DNA of 52,775 nt, taken from contig NZ_PGTZ01000002.1 of assembly GCF_002798015.1 (NCBI RefSeq), forward strand, positions 1-52,775, given 5' to 3'. The notes beneath the pieces are model-generated. The model was not told the origin of the DNA and did not search any database. It saw only the letters and a list, made by a program, of their open reading frames with translations. Source of the DNA: Luteimicrobium subarcticum (GTDB lineage Bacteria; Actinomycetota; Actinomycetes; Actinomycetales; Cellulomonadaceae). Below, piece by piece: positions 1 through 7,475 of this stretch (position 1 is the stretch's first letter; each line of letters opens with the position of its first letter). Position numbers and translations under genes: made by a program.

Positions 1-95
1 AGGCGGTCGTAGAGGTACTTCCATCCTGCCGCCAGGGCCTACCCCTTCCTCACACCCCGACCCGTGTCACCAACCTCATGAGCCACAACACCTAG
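1..95 (+). pseudogene. IS481-type transposase 3' tail (remnant)
   Basis: Reading into the window from its left edge, the last codons before the TAG at 93-95 give RVTNLMSHNT. This closely resembles the end of the better-preserved IS481-type transposase at the right edge of the window (HVTNVMSQNS). Upstream of position about 60 the same frame no longer gives recognisable integrase sequence, so the copy is probably frameshifted or degraded. The rest of the element lies outside the window. The similarity is short, so the assignment is tentative. Confidence 0.45.
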
Positions 96-157
96 TCCCT
101 GGACGGACGTCGTGTGCGCGTCGATCGACGGTCTGGGAACCGCTACTTTCATGCTCC

Positions 158-580
158 ATGACGGTTCCTGACGATCGCGCGGAGTCGGCGGTGGCCGGCA
201 CGGCGGGTGGCGACGCGAGCGCGCCGTGGCAGAGCCTCGCTCAAGGCTACGAAGCCGCCCGAGCCCGAGAGGACTCGCTGGACCGGCTCGTCGAGTGGCC
301 CGCGCAGCGCGCGGTCCTCGGCGACGTCGTCGGGCGGTCGGTGCTCGATGTCGGTTGCGGCAACGGAGCCAAGCTCGTCGCAGCTGACGCACCGCGCTAC
401 CAGTCCTGCTCCCACTGGAGGATCGCGACGGATGCGGCCTCAGCGTCACGGAGCAGCCTCGAGGTCGGGAACGGGAGCGACTCCTGCCGCCGGGTTCACG
501 TCGGATGCACGAGCGCGAAGGTGCCATCCGAAAGCTGGACGATCACGGCGTCGCTGGCCTCGACGCCTCGACCCGGTTGA
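158..580 (+). pseudogene. N-terminal fragment of a SAM-dependent methyltransferase
   Basis: The first 75 or so codons read like a class I SAM methyltransferase: an acidic start, a helical stretch with YEAARAREDSLDRL, and the glycine-rich motif I VLDVGCGNGAKLV near residues 62-75. After about position 390 the reading frame continues to 580, but the residues turn Ser/Arg-rich and match no methyltransferase motif II or III. The gene was apparently broken by a rearrangement just after the cofactor-binding loop, so no working enzyme can be made. The start is the ATG at 158. An ATG seven bases upstream is in another frame. Confidence 0.6.
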
Positions 581-779
581 TCCGTCCGTGCAGAAGGTGC
601 CGCGGCGCGATCTCCTTGCTCAGTTCAGCACCACGGCCTCTCGCTTCGCGACCGCCCCAGGATCCAGCACGTCGGCGAGACCCGCCACCGCTCGGATACT
701 CCAAGACCGCCACAGGCAGATCGTTCCAGGTTCGTTAGGAGACATGCCCTAGATCTTGGAGAGCGCGGCAAGCTACTTC
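581..779. other. Degraded non-coding stretch
   Basis: I see no convincing gene here. Short open stretches exist on both strands, but they show no family motif and no consistent third-position GC. It looks like rearrangement debris between the broken methyltransferase and the toxin scrap to its right. Confidence 0.4.
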
Positions 780-985
780 GGGCCAGCACCAGACTGATGA
801 GTCTCACGAATTCATCAGCAGACTCGATCATGTCCACTGACCGCCGAACGATCGTACCGACGTCCCTCGTGTGCTTGAGCGCGGGATCGATGTAGTCGCC
901 GTACTTGCCGGCATCGCGGTACCACTCCAGTCCCTTCGGCGTCTCGCGGTAGACCTTCCTCGCAGAACCGCCGTGCCCTACGGTG
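780..985 (-). pseudogene. Scrap of a polymorphic-toxin C terminus joined to an immunity-gene start
   Basis: On the minus strand the segment reads HGGSARKVYRETPKGLEWY, then DAGKYGDYIDPALKH, then MIESADEFVRLISLV. The first two parts resemble a Rhs-associated toxin tail with a HGG.W/RK..., DAD.yG..I, KH pattern. The last part resembles the start of small immunity proteins that begin with a SADEFVRL-type stretch. Both ends are lost: nothing recognisable continues on the left, and on the right it meets a repetitive Ala/Val-coding stretch. The orientation matches the other minus-strand cassettes in the island. Family matches are from memory. Confidence 0.35.
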
Positions 986-1179
986 TCCGCTCCACCAGGT
1001 CCGGGTCGCGCAGCAGCTCCAGCTGCCACCCTCGACGTCCTCCGAGCCCTCGCCGTCGCTCTCGCCGTCGCTCTCGCCGTCACCACCGACGAACTCGTCT
1101 TCAACGACGACGAACGCGGCCCCCAAGACGCCACCCTGCGCCTGCACCTCGAAGCCCTCGACCAACTCGACGAGGGCCT
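983..1179 (+). pseudogene. Unidentified ORF fragment cut by the IS3 element
   Basis: The frame has strong G/C third positions and encodes an Ala-rich stretch, then TTDELVFNDDERGPQDATLR and HLEALDQLDEGL, running straight into the left inverted repeat of the IS3 element. A 12-bp unit (cgccgtcgctct) is repeated about two and a half times at 1051-1086. I do not recognise the protein. It is probably the 5' or middle part of a gene interrupted by the insertion. No matching continuation is evident to the right of the IS. Confidence 0.3.
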
Positions 1180-1228
1180 TGACCCCGGATCGTGGACACG
1201 CTGAAGCCAGCACTGCTGGGGAAGCGAG

Positions 1229-1609
1229 ATGATCCAGGACATGGCCAGGAAGAACTACTCCGAGGAGTTCCGTCGTCAGGCCGTCGACTTGTACGAGTCC
1301 ACCCCGGGGGCCACGGTCCGTGGGATCGCTGGAGACCTGGGCGTCGTGCGGGGCACGTTGCGGGCCTGGCTCGAGGCGTACGGGACGGGCAAGGAGACCG
1401 CGGCCGACGGAACGCTTGCGCGCAGCCCGTTGCAGGTGAAGGTCGCGACCGCCGCGCGCGAGCCACGCGATGGTGAGACGCCGGAGCAGAAGGTCGCCCG
1501 GCTCGAGGCACGGGTACGTGAGCTCGAGGTCGAGACCACCAAGCTGGTCACGGAGCGGGAGATCTTGCAGAAGGCGGCGAAGCATTTCGCCGGGCAGACG
1601 CGCTGGTGA
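1229..1609 (+). CDS. IS3-family transposase OrfA (HTH protein)
   Basis: The 126-residue protein begins MIQDMARKNYSEEFRRQAVDLY, the standard IS3 OrfA helix-turn-helix opening, with the HTH around residues 10-50 (VRGIAGDLGVVRGTLRAWL). The C-terminal part (about 83-120) is a leucine-zipper-like coiled coil (VARLEARVRELEVETTKL) used for dimerisation and OrfAB assembly. It binds the element's inverted repeats. The stop codon TGA overlaps the GTG start of orfB (GTGA). No A-rich slippery run is visible at the overlap, so orfB may be made by coupled re-initiation instead of frameshifting. The start is the ATG at 1229. A second in-frame ATG lies four codons on. Confidence 0.93.
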   Translation: MIQDMARKNYSEEFRRQAVDLYESTPGATVRGIAGDLGVVRGTLRAWLEAYGTGKETAADGTLARSPLQVKVATAAREPRDGETPEQKVARLEARVRELEVETTKLVTEREILQKAAKHFAGQTRW

Positions 1610-2514
1610 GTCGCTTCCAGTTCGTCGCCGACCACTCGGCCACCTTCGAGGTGAAGCGACTGTGCCAGCTCCTGGAGATCAAGCGTTCGTCCTACTACGC
1701 GTGGCGGGCGGCCGCACCGGCCCGGGCGGTCCGTGCCGCCGCTGACGCCGCACTGGCGAGCCGGATCCGTGTCGTGCACGGCGCGGACAACACCGTCGGT
1801 GCCCCGCGCATGACCGCCGAGCTCAACGACGGCGTGCCCGCCTGCGAGCGGGTGAACCACAAGCGCGTCGCCCGCGTGATGCGCACCGCCGGCATCGCGG
1901 GCTACGTCAAGAAGAGGCGGGTGCGGACCACGGTCCCCGAGCCCGCGGACCAGAAGTTCCCCGACCTGCTCGGACGTGACTTCACCGCCGACGCCCCGAA
2001 CCGCAAGTACGTCGGTGACATCACTTACCTACCGATCAGCGCCGCCGCCGGCGGCGGGAACCTCTACCTCGCGACCGTGATCGACTGTTACTCGCGCCGC
2101 CTGGTCGGGTGGGCCGTGGCCGACCACATGCGCACCGACCTCGTCGCCGACGCGCTGACCGCGGCCGCCGGGGCACGCGGCAGCCTCAAGGGATCGGTGT
2201 TCCACTCCGACCACGGGTCGGTCTACTGCTCGAAGGCCTACGCCAAGCTGTACAAACGACTCGGAGTGACCCAGTCGATGGGCGCCGTGGGCACCTCCGC
2301 GGACAACGCTCTGGCCGAGTCGTTCAACGCGACCCTCAAACGCGAGGTCCTGCAAGACGCCGCCTGCTGGCCCGACGAGGCCACCTGCCGTCGTGAGGTG
2401 TTCCGCTGGATCATCCGCTACAACAACCGCCGCCGACACTCCTGGTGCGGCTACGTCAGCCCCGCCGACTACGAGAACATCACGACCACCACTACGCTGC
2501 CGTCAGCGGCGTAA
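1606..2514 (+). CDS. IS3-family transposase OrfB (DDE integrase core)
   Basis: The 302-residue protein starts with the HTH_21-like region (LCQLLEIKRSSYYAWR, GAPRMTAEL, NHKRVARVMR) and continues with the rve-type catalytic core. The three acidic residues are visible: D in YVGDITYLPI, D in VFHSDHGSVYCS and E in DNALAESFNATLKREV, followed by the terminal YNNRRRHSWCGYVSPADYE. It carries out strand cleavage and transfer of the element. It overlaps orfA by four bases (GTGA). Frame and length are normal for the family, so the gene appears functional. Confidence 0.95.
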   Translation: MSRFQFVADHSATFEVKRLCQLLEIKRSSYYAWRAAAPARAVRAAADAALASRIRVVHGADNTVGAPRMTAELNDGVPACERVNHKRVARVMRTAGIAGYVKKRRVRTTVPEPADQKFPDLLGRDFTADAPNRKYVGDITYLPISAAAGGGNLYLATVIDCYSRRLVGWAVADHMRTDLVADALTAAAGARGSLKGSVFHSDHGSVYCSKAYAKLYKRLGVTQSMGAVGTSADNALAESFNATLKREVLQDAACWPDEATCRREVFRWIIRYNNRRRHSWCGYVSPADYENITTTTTLPSAA

Positions 2515-2577
2515 CCCACCCCCGTGTCCACGACCCGGGGTCAAGGTCCCGGTCCACTTAGCAGACGGGGTGCCCTG

Positions 2578-2922
2578 GTGAAAGAACAACAGATCATCGC
2601 CGAGTTGGTAACCTCGGGACTTGCCGACTGGGTTTCGCTGCACGACGTCGTCTGGCTCTGCACCGAGGGCAGGATCAACGATGAATCGAAGCGTCGGGTG
2701 CTCGGCGTCCTCGACCGCATCTACACCGGCGGTCTGATGGTCCCGGGCGAACTTGGGGCGGCGGGATTCGAGGACTGGCAGTCGTGCGTCGGAAACTGGG
2801 TTCCACGATCTGCCGCAGAGCTGGACGAACTCGCATGGCACCCGATGGGTGCTGGATTTTGGCTGCGGCTCACGCCCGATGGCGAGCGGTTCGCACGAAA
2901 ACTCCAACCGGCCGACGGCTAG
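2578..2922 (+). CDS. Small hypothetical protein, possible orphan immunity protein
   Basis: The frame stays open back into the IS3 repeat, but the natural start is the GTG at 2578 (then KEQQIIAELV), giving about 114 residues. It has an acidic helical N-terminal half (SGLADWVSLHDVVWLC) and a conserved-looking centre GLMVPGELGAAGFEDW, followed by WHPMGAGFWLRLTPDGERFA. Small proteins with a pGel..aGF.dW centre are common beside polymorphic toxins, as I recall, which together with the surrounding cassettes suggests an immunity role. No toxin is preserved upstream; the IS3 element sits exactly there and may have replaced it. Function is not proven. Confidence 0.5.
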   Translation: MKEQQIIAELVTSGLADWVSLHDVVWLCTEGRINDESKRRVLGVLDRIYTGGLMVPGELGAAGFEDWQSCVGNWVPRSAAELDELAWHPMGAGFWLRLTPDGERFARKLQPADG

Positions 2923-2954
2923 AATTCCAACGCACGCCGCAATGCGGTGTTCTC

Positions 2955-3807
2955 AGAGCCCTATTCACGTGGCTCGCGGCTGGGCCGGTGATGGCGCCTG
3001 CGTGAGGGGTCCGGGGACGGGGCAACGGCTCCCTGACCTGCGAGGATGGGGTTACCACACCAACCATCGCTCACTGGCAGGAAGCCGTTGCGCTACAACT
3101 CTACGTGCGGTCTGGGTCCCGGCGAGGTCGCCGAGCTGACCGCGAGGATCTTCCAGGTACTGACCGGCCGCGGACCACTGCCCCGGTGGAAGGTCCCGCT
3201 GGGTCGCCAGGTCGAGATCGTCCTGGTGATGCTGCGCCAGAACCTGCCCCAGCAGCTCGTCGCGGACCTGTGCGGGGTGTCCCAGCCGACGGTCTCGAGG
3301 ATCTTCCGTCGGATCGTGCCGCTGCTCGAGCAGGTCACCTGTCTGCACGGGGCAGACCTGGCCTCCCAGACCGCCGGGCGCGTGATCCCGGTCGACGGGA
3401 CCTACGTCCCCACCGGCAACCGCGCCGCGACAGGACGGGACAACTACTCGGGCAAGCACCACGTGCAGTGCCTCAACATCCAGGTCGCCGCCACCCTCGA
3501 CGGGCACCTGCTCGCCGTGTCCGACCCAGTGCCCGGAGCCCGCCACGACGCCGGCGCCCTGCACGCCACCGGCTGGAACCTCGTCCTGGACGATGTCCAA
3601 TGGATCGGCGACTCCGCACCGACCACGACAAACAGTGGAACCGCTCCGTCGCGTCCCTGCGCGCACCCGTCGAGCGCGTCATCGGCCTCATCAAATGCTG
3701 GAAGATCGTCGCCAAGGGCTGGCGCGGACCCCTCCGAGAACTACCCCGCATCATCCGCCTGATCACCCTCCTCGAACGCTACCGAACAGGCTGGTGAATA
3801 GGGCTCT
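2955..3807 (+). mobile_element. IS5-like insertion sequence with internally deleted transposase
   Basis: Perfect 14-bp inverted repeats bound the element: AGAGCCCTATTCAC at 2955-2968, and its reverse complement at 3794-3807. The interior carries one plus-strand transposase of the IS5/DDE_Tnp_4 type that has lost an internal segment and its frame (see the pseudogene), so this copy cannot move on its own. No clear target duplication is seen at the outer edges. The right repeat supplies the first base of the stop codon of the minus-strand gene ending at 3807, so that gene was probably shortened by the insertion. Confidence 0.85.
3046..3797 (+). pseudogene. IS5-like transposase, frameshifted with internal deletion
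   Basis: The first 190 codons read well: an HTH region (QLVADLCGVSQPTVSRIFRR) and the first catalytic Asp in VIPVDGTYVPTGNR, then NYSGKHHVQCLNIQVAATLDG and SDPVPGARHDAGAL. At about 3610-3620 the sequence jumps from VQWIGD to a different frame that gives DHDKQWNRSVASLRAPVERV, then IGLIKCWKIVAKGWRGPLRE and a stop at 3797. The usual GDkGY...tP.rKP segment between them is missing. The terminal Glu-containing region (PVERVI) is present but out of frame. This copy is inactive. Confidence 0.85.
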
Positions 3808-4088
3808 TATATATCCGATGCCTCATCAAGTATATCGCGAAGATCCCGGAGCCGAAAGATTACGGCCCCGAGCTGTTCGTCGCGCAGCGTAGTGAACTGG
3901 ATCTCCTCGATATCGGCTTCCGCTAGCCGCACGGCATCCGCGACCTCGGAGCCGTCATTTTCGAATTGCGGAATTGCGCTCTGCAGAACCGCTTGTACGT
4001 CGCCAATCGACCGTGAGCCGATTTCGAGCCCCGAAATCGCCGCAAGGACGTCCGAGGAAACCTTAGAATTGTATTCGTTCATCTTCAT
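3807..4088 (-). CDS. Putative immunity protein for the HAxxRM toxin cassette
   Basis: The protein is 93 residues, acidic and mostly helical (DVLAAISGLEIGSRSIGDVQ, DAVRLAEADIEEIQFTTL). Its ATG overlaps the TGA of the upstream toxin frame (ATGA), the classic arrangement of a toxin and its antidote. The base composition is clearly more AT-rich than the surrounding core genome. Its last codons touch the terminal repeat of the IS5-like element, whose first base completes the TAA stop, so a few C-terminal residues may have been replaced. I do not recognise the family; the role is inferred from position. Confidence 0.6.
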   Translation of the reverse strand: MKMNEYNSKVSSDVLAAISGLEIGSRSIGDVQAVLQSAIPQFENDGSEVADAVRLAEADIEEIQFTTLRDEQLGAVIFRLRDLRDILDEASDI

Positions 4089-4765
4089 CGCGTGATCACC
4101 GTAATGACGACGTCATTCTCCGTTATGACCTGAACGGTACCGCTTGCGTAGGAGAGCCGAGCCTCTCCGTTCGGGCCCCTGACCGGGCTTCCCTGCGTGC
4201 TGCCCAACACGTCCTCGAAGAATGCCGGCGAAACGCTCCTACCAGGGCTAGTTGCTCCCGCCGGTGCGCCAAGCCCGCTGGGCTGCATGCGGTCAACAGC
4301 GTGCCGCGTGTACAAGCGCTCGCCTACCTGAGCGTAATTCCGCCCCTCCTGTGTGACCTTTGGATAGTTCGACCAGGATGTCCATGGAATCTTGGCTGCG
4401 GTGTTTGCGGCTGCGTCTTCGGCGCCGACTCTAGCAGTGGTCTTGAGGCTTGCGCGTGCGGGTGCGGCGAGCAGGGAGACGCCTTCGCCGACGCCGGTGA
4501 GGTCGAGCGCGGTGATCCCTACCTGGAACTGGAGCTCGTCACGCCAGCCCATCGCTCCGCCCCACTCGGAGAAGTCCCCGGTCTGGAACGCCGTGTAGGT
4601 GCGGCGCGTGAACTGCTACTGGGGGTACCCGGGGGATCGCGTTGAGTGCGACTTCCTTGACGAATTCCTGGTGGGTCGAGACCCAGTCGCCATCTTTCCC
4701 CCGATCCCGCTGGGGGTTGCCCATCAGATCGTCGAGCTTGAGGTCGTCGTCGGCGGCCCGTCCAC
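4085..4765 (-). pseudogene. Truncated Rhs protein with C-terminal HAxxRM (DUF4258-like) toxin domain
   Basis: The last 155 codons form an open frame from ATG 4552. It begins with the conserved pre-toxin segment FQVGITALDLTGVGEGVSLL found in the other Rhs copies and ends with a domain reading RLYTRHAVDRMQPSG, GRSVSPAFFEDVL and VQVITENDVVITVITR. The HAxxRM motif and terminal beta strands resemble DUF4258/BrnT-like RNase folds. Upstream, the same region in intact copies (STIWWATP..GDWVSTHQE..GYSQYQF) is present but broken by two frame changes and two in-frame stops between 4560 and 4740. Homology ends near 4765, where the opposite-strand cassette begins. Unless translation restarts at 4552, the gene is dead. 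Confidence 0.65.
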
Positions 4766-4769
4766 CCCG

Positions 4770-5512
4770 GACGCCGGGGCACGGTCTACCGGGACCGTCA
4801 CTCACACCGCGACGAGCTACACCGACGGCGGTGGCAGCTCCACCAGCCCCACCACCAGCGGGTACCCCGCTAAAAACTCGGGGCACTACGACCCCACGTT
4901 CGTCCCCCACGACAAGCGCCAAAGCATCGCGGAGTGGGTGCTCTGGTACGCCGCCGACATGGACGACTTCAACCGGTGCGACTCTGGCGGCGCATGGTTC
5001 GCCTGCAGCATGGCCGTCGCATCCGTCGCCAGTCTCCCCCTCGGTGGTGAGTTCGACGAGGCACGCGCCGCACTCGACGGCACCGAAGCCCTCATCGACG
5101 CCGGGCGCGGTATCGTCGAGTCCGGAGCAGGACGCAAAGCAGGCGAAGCCAGCGCGAGCAGCGCGAGCGAGGCAGAAGCCGCAGTTCGGGCAATGCCGGG
5201 CTCCGTGACGGTTGGTTCAGGGCCATCCCTCGATAACATCTCGGTGAGCCAAGCGACACGGATCCAGAACGCCGCCAATCGAATCGACCAGCCGATTTCG
5301 CTGGTGGGTAGCCGGGCGCCGGGACGTCGCATGGATACTCCGACTGGGACTACGTGATCTCAGGAATCAATTCACGCGTCAGGCACTCGGTCTCGAGTTT
5401 GCTCCCGCGCGGGCCCGTCGAGCTCGGGCACAGTCGTCGGATCGACGTCCTAACAGGACCCCTCAATGAGCAACTGCCCCACATCACCTTTCAACCCGGT
5501 TGGATGACATGA
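4770..5512 (+). pseudogene. Rhs cassette with nucleotidyltransferase-fold toxin, frameshifted in the active site
   Basis: The segment starts with the Rhs linker GTVTHTATSYTDGGGSSTS, also found in the minus-strand Rhs at 7475. Its C-terminal domain reads NRIDQPISLVGSR, then, after a missing base near 5317, AAGTSHGYSDWDYVI. A further stretch INSRVRHSVSSLLPRG, RRIDVLTGPLNEQLPHITF follows to TGA 5510-5512. GSR followed by DWD is the signature of the Pol-beta/MNT nucleotidyltransferase fold seen in some polymorphic toxins. The single-base deletion separates the GSR loop from the DWD metal-binding pair; the uncorrected frame stops at 5357. The stop overlaps the start of the next gene. Confidence 0.7.
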
Positions 5513-5733
5513 ACGCCGAGATCATTGATCGCAGAGGCAATCTCCGCCTCGTCCTAGACCCTGAGCGCGTTTTTCCTGGACTTATCGTCCAAGGCGACAC
5601 ACTCGTGAGTCTTCTCGAAGACCTCGAAGAAGAGAACCCGGAAGGCTTCGCCACCCAGACCGTGCGCGAATGGATCGGTCTCTACGAAGAGATGATGAAG
5701 GACGCTGGCTCCGACCTGCCTTACGTGCGATGA
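5509..5733 (+). CDS. Putative immunity protein for the nucleotidyltransferase toxin
   Basis: The 74-residue acidic protein starts at the ATG that overlaps the frame-corrected toxin stop (ATGA). An in-frame TTG three codons earlier is less likely. It reads IIDRRGNLRLVLDPERVFPG at the N terminus, then an acidic helix (TLVSLLEDLEEENPEGF), and ends REWIGLYEEMMKDAGSDLPY. Its frame is intact although the toxin is broken, as expected if the antidote remains useful or harmless. I do not recognise the family; the assignment comes from its overlap with the toxin. Confidence 0.6.
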   Translation: MNAEIIDRRGNLRLVLDPERVFPGLIVQGDTLVSLLEDLEEENPEGFATQTVREWIGLYEEMMKDAGSDLPYVR

Positions 5734-5753
5734 GGTAGCGAACTCGGATAAGC

Positions 5754-7211
5754 GGCTCTTCGTCGATCCGGTGGGGATCAGGTCGTGAGGCCACCGGCGG
5801 CGAGGAGCATGCGGAGGCGGTAGTTGTCGTAGTTGCGGTAGCCGCGGGCGAGGCGGCGGTGGAGCTCGATGATCCCGTTGACGGCCTCGGTCGGCCCGTT
5901 GTTCTGGCGGCCGGTATCGAAGTAGGCGTGGAACGCGTCGCGCCAGCGGCGTAGGGGCCGCCCGAGCCGGGCGACTTCGGGGATCGGGCAGGTGTGGAAC
6001 GAGTTCAGGACGTGCTGGGCCAGCTTGCGGCCGTCGGCGAGGTCGCGTGCGCGGTAGGCGGCGCGTAGGTCCTGGGCGCACTGCCAGGCGACGAACACCT
6101 CCTCGTGAGCGTCGTTCGTCTCGATCGCGCGGGTCAGGCGCGCCCACTGCTTGTCGGTCAGGTGCTCCGCGCCGGCACGCAGGATGGTCTGGATCCCCGC
6201 CAGTGGGTCGCCCTTGCGGCCGCGGTGCCCGGTGGTGTCCTGCTGGACACGGCGTCGGACCTCGTCGACCACGGCGGTGCCGAGCTTGACGACGTGGAAC
6301 GCATCCAGGACCGCGGTCGCGTCGGCGAGCTGGTCGTCGATCGCGGCCTTGTAGCCCCCGAACGGGTCGAGCGCCGCGACACCGATGTTCGCCCGGAACG
6401 CTTCGCCGCGCTCATTGAGCCAGTCGGCGTAGGCCTTCTTCGAGCGGCCCGGGACCAGGTCCAGCAGCCGGGCGTGCACGCGGCCCTTCTCGTCGCGGGT
6501 CAGGTCGACCATCCCGGTCAGCTCCTTGGGGCCGCGCACGTGCCGGTCGCCGTGGTGCCAGATGTGCTCGTCTACCCCCAGGGACCTGACGCCGGCGAAC
6601 CGGGACTCGTCGCCCGCGAGACGTTCGAGGACGGGCTTGATCGCACGCCACAGCGCCCACCAGGACACCGCGAGGCGGCGTGCCAGTCCGGCGATCGTGG
6701 CGTGCTCACGGCGCAGCTGCCCGATCGCCCACGCCACCGCCCGGACCGTGATCGACCCCCGCGCCGCGACCAGGGTCGGGACCTGCTCGGTGAACGTCCC
6801 GCGTGGACACGCCGCTTCCGGGCAGCGCCACGTGCGTTGCCGCCACACGAGCCGGACCCGGACGTCACCGTGCGGCACGTCGTGCAGGACGCGCCTGCGC
6901 CTGCCCCGGCTCGGCGCGACCACCTCGCAGTCCGGGCAGCCCATCAGGTGCCACGGCGTCGAGACCGTGACCGTCATCGACGTTTCGGCCCGCTCGACCG
7001 ACTCGACGCTGACCTCAGGCAGGCCGAGCAGCACATCACAACGAGCACAAGGATCGGTAGTAGTGGGCGCGCCAGCGCACCCCGTAGCGTTGGAACGTCG
7101 AGGTCCTCGAAGTCGATCAGTGGTTGGCGCTTCTGATCATCGGGGACCTCGACCCCTACACCCAGCCCGTCACACCGCCGCCGTCACTCCCCACCGGATC
7201 GGCGAAGAGCC
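5754..7211 (-). mobile_element. ISL3-family insertion sequence, apparently intact
   Basis: Inverted repeats beginning GGCTCTTCG are found at 5754-5777, and in reverse at 7188-7211, with one mismatch over 24 bp. The symmetry continues for three more bases on each side (AGC/GCT). One minus-strand transposase fills the element. The eight bases outside each end differ (ggataagc on the left, gctattgc on the right), so the usual 8-bp target duplication of ISL3 is not visible. This suggests recombination after insertion. It separates two immunity genes of opposite orientation. Confidence 0.88.
5778..7034 (-). CDS. ISL3-family transposase
   Basis: The 418-residue protein has the ISL3 layout. It opens with an N-terminal zinc-binding region with CPDCEVVAPS and, further on, CPEAACPRGTF, followed by an HTH around 105-140 (TIAGLARRLAVSWWALWRAI). 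The DDE_Tnp_ISL3 core has Asp residues in SLGVDEHIWHH and ALDPFGGYKAAI, followed by LDAFHVVKLG, and the C-terminal signature NNGPTEAVNGIIELHRRLARG contains the Glu. Length and motifs are normal, so this copy is probably active. The start is a GTG at 7032-7034. No strong ribosome site precedes it. Confidence 0.95.
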   Translation of the reverse strand: MLLGLPEVSVESVERAETSMTVTVSTPWHLMGCPDCEVVAPSRGRRRRVLHDVPHGDVRVRLVWRQRTWRCPEAACPRGTFTEQVPTLVAARGSITVRAVAWAIGQLRREHATIAGLARRLAVSWWALWRAIKPVLERLAGDESRFAGVRSLGVDEHIWHHGDRHVRGPKELTGMVDLTRDEKGRVHARLLDLVPGRSKKAYADWLNERGEAFRANIGVAALDPFGGYKAAIDDQLADATAVLDAFHVVKLGTAVVDEVRRRVQQDTTGHRGRKGDPLAGIQTILRAGAEHLTDKQWARLTRAIETNDAHEEVFVAWQCAQDLRAAYRARDLADGRKLAQHVLNSFHTCPIPEVARLGRPLRRWRDAFHAYFDTGRQNNGPTEAVNGIIELHRRLARGYRNYDNYRLRMLLAAGGLTT

Positions 7212-7220
7212 GCTATTGCA

Positions 7221-7475
7221 TCACTCGTAGACACGGGCGGCGAGAAGCATGTCCGCGATCAACTGCCATGTGGGCTGACTCGGAACTGGTTCGTGGCGAC
7301 CGGAAAAGTACCCATCCATGTCCTCAAGCCATGCAGCCCATGCGCGCAGGAAATCGAGCAGATTTGCATTTTCCCACTCGTCTGGATCAGCAGAGAAGGA
7401 ATCGGCAAGGCGATCGATGAAGTCTGCAAAGTCCGATCTATTCATTGGCGCCTGGTGAGGCTTGCTGGTTTCCAT
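7221..7475 (-). CDS. Immunity protein (DUF7660-like) for the DNRR toxin
   Basis: The protein is 84 residues. From about residue 11 it reads MNRSDFADFIDRLADSF, DEWENANLLDFLRAWAAWLE and a final LIADMLLAARVYE. This pattern (F..FI..L, eWeN..L..fL.a...Wl, Aa..YE) matches the DUF7660 family as I remember it, a group found beside Rhs toxins. The start ATG shares its A with the TAA stop of the upstream Rhs gene (TAATG), so the two are translationally coupled. The stop lies 10 bp from the ISL3 end, so the element inserted just beyond this gene. Confidence 0.7.
   Translation of the reverse strand: METSKPHQAPMNRSDFADFIDRLADSFSADPDEWENANLLDFLRAWAAWLEDMDGYFSGRHEPVPSQPTWQLIADMLLAARVYE

Larger units (their letters stand above)
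1180..2543 (+). mobile_element. IS3-family insertion sequence (orfA + orfB), apparently intact
   Basis: The element is bounded by inverted repeats: TGACCCCGGATCGTGGACAC at 1180-1199, and on the opposite strand TGACCCCGGGTCGTGGACAC ending at 2543. They differ by one base in 20. The outward-adjacent bases (CCT on each side when read inward) extend the palindrome and do not form an obvious direct repeat, so no target-site duplication is visible. Inside are the two overlapping frames typical of IS3, with a complete DDE catalytic triad, so it may still be mobile. The right repeat lies only about 35 bp before the start of the small gene at 2578. Confidence 0.9.

Noticed and set aside
3808-3812. TA-rich bases at the right end of the IS5-like element as a target duplication
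   Set aside because: The left flank (ttctc) does not match, so no duplication can be claimed.
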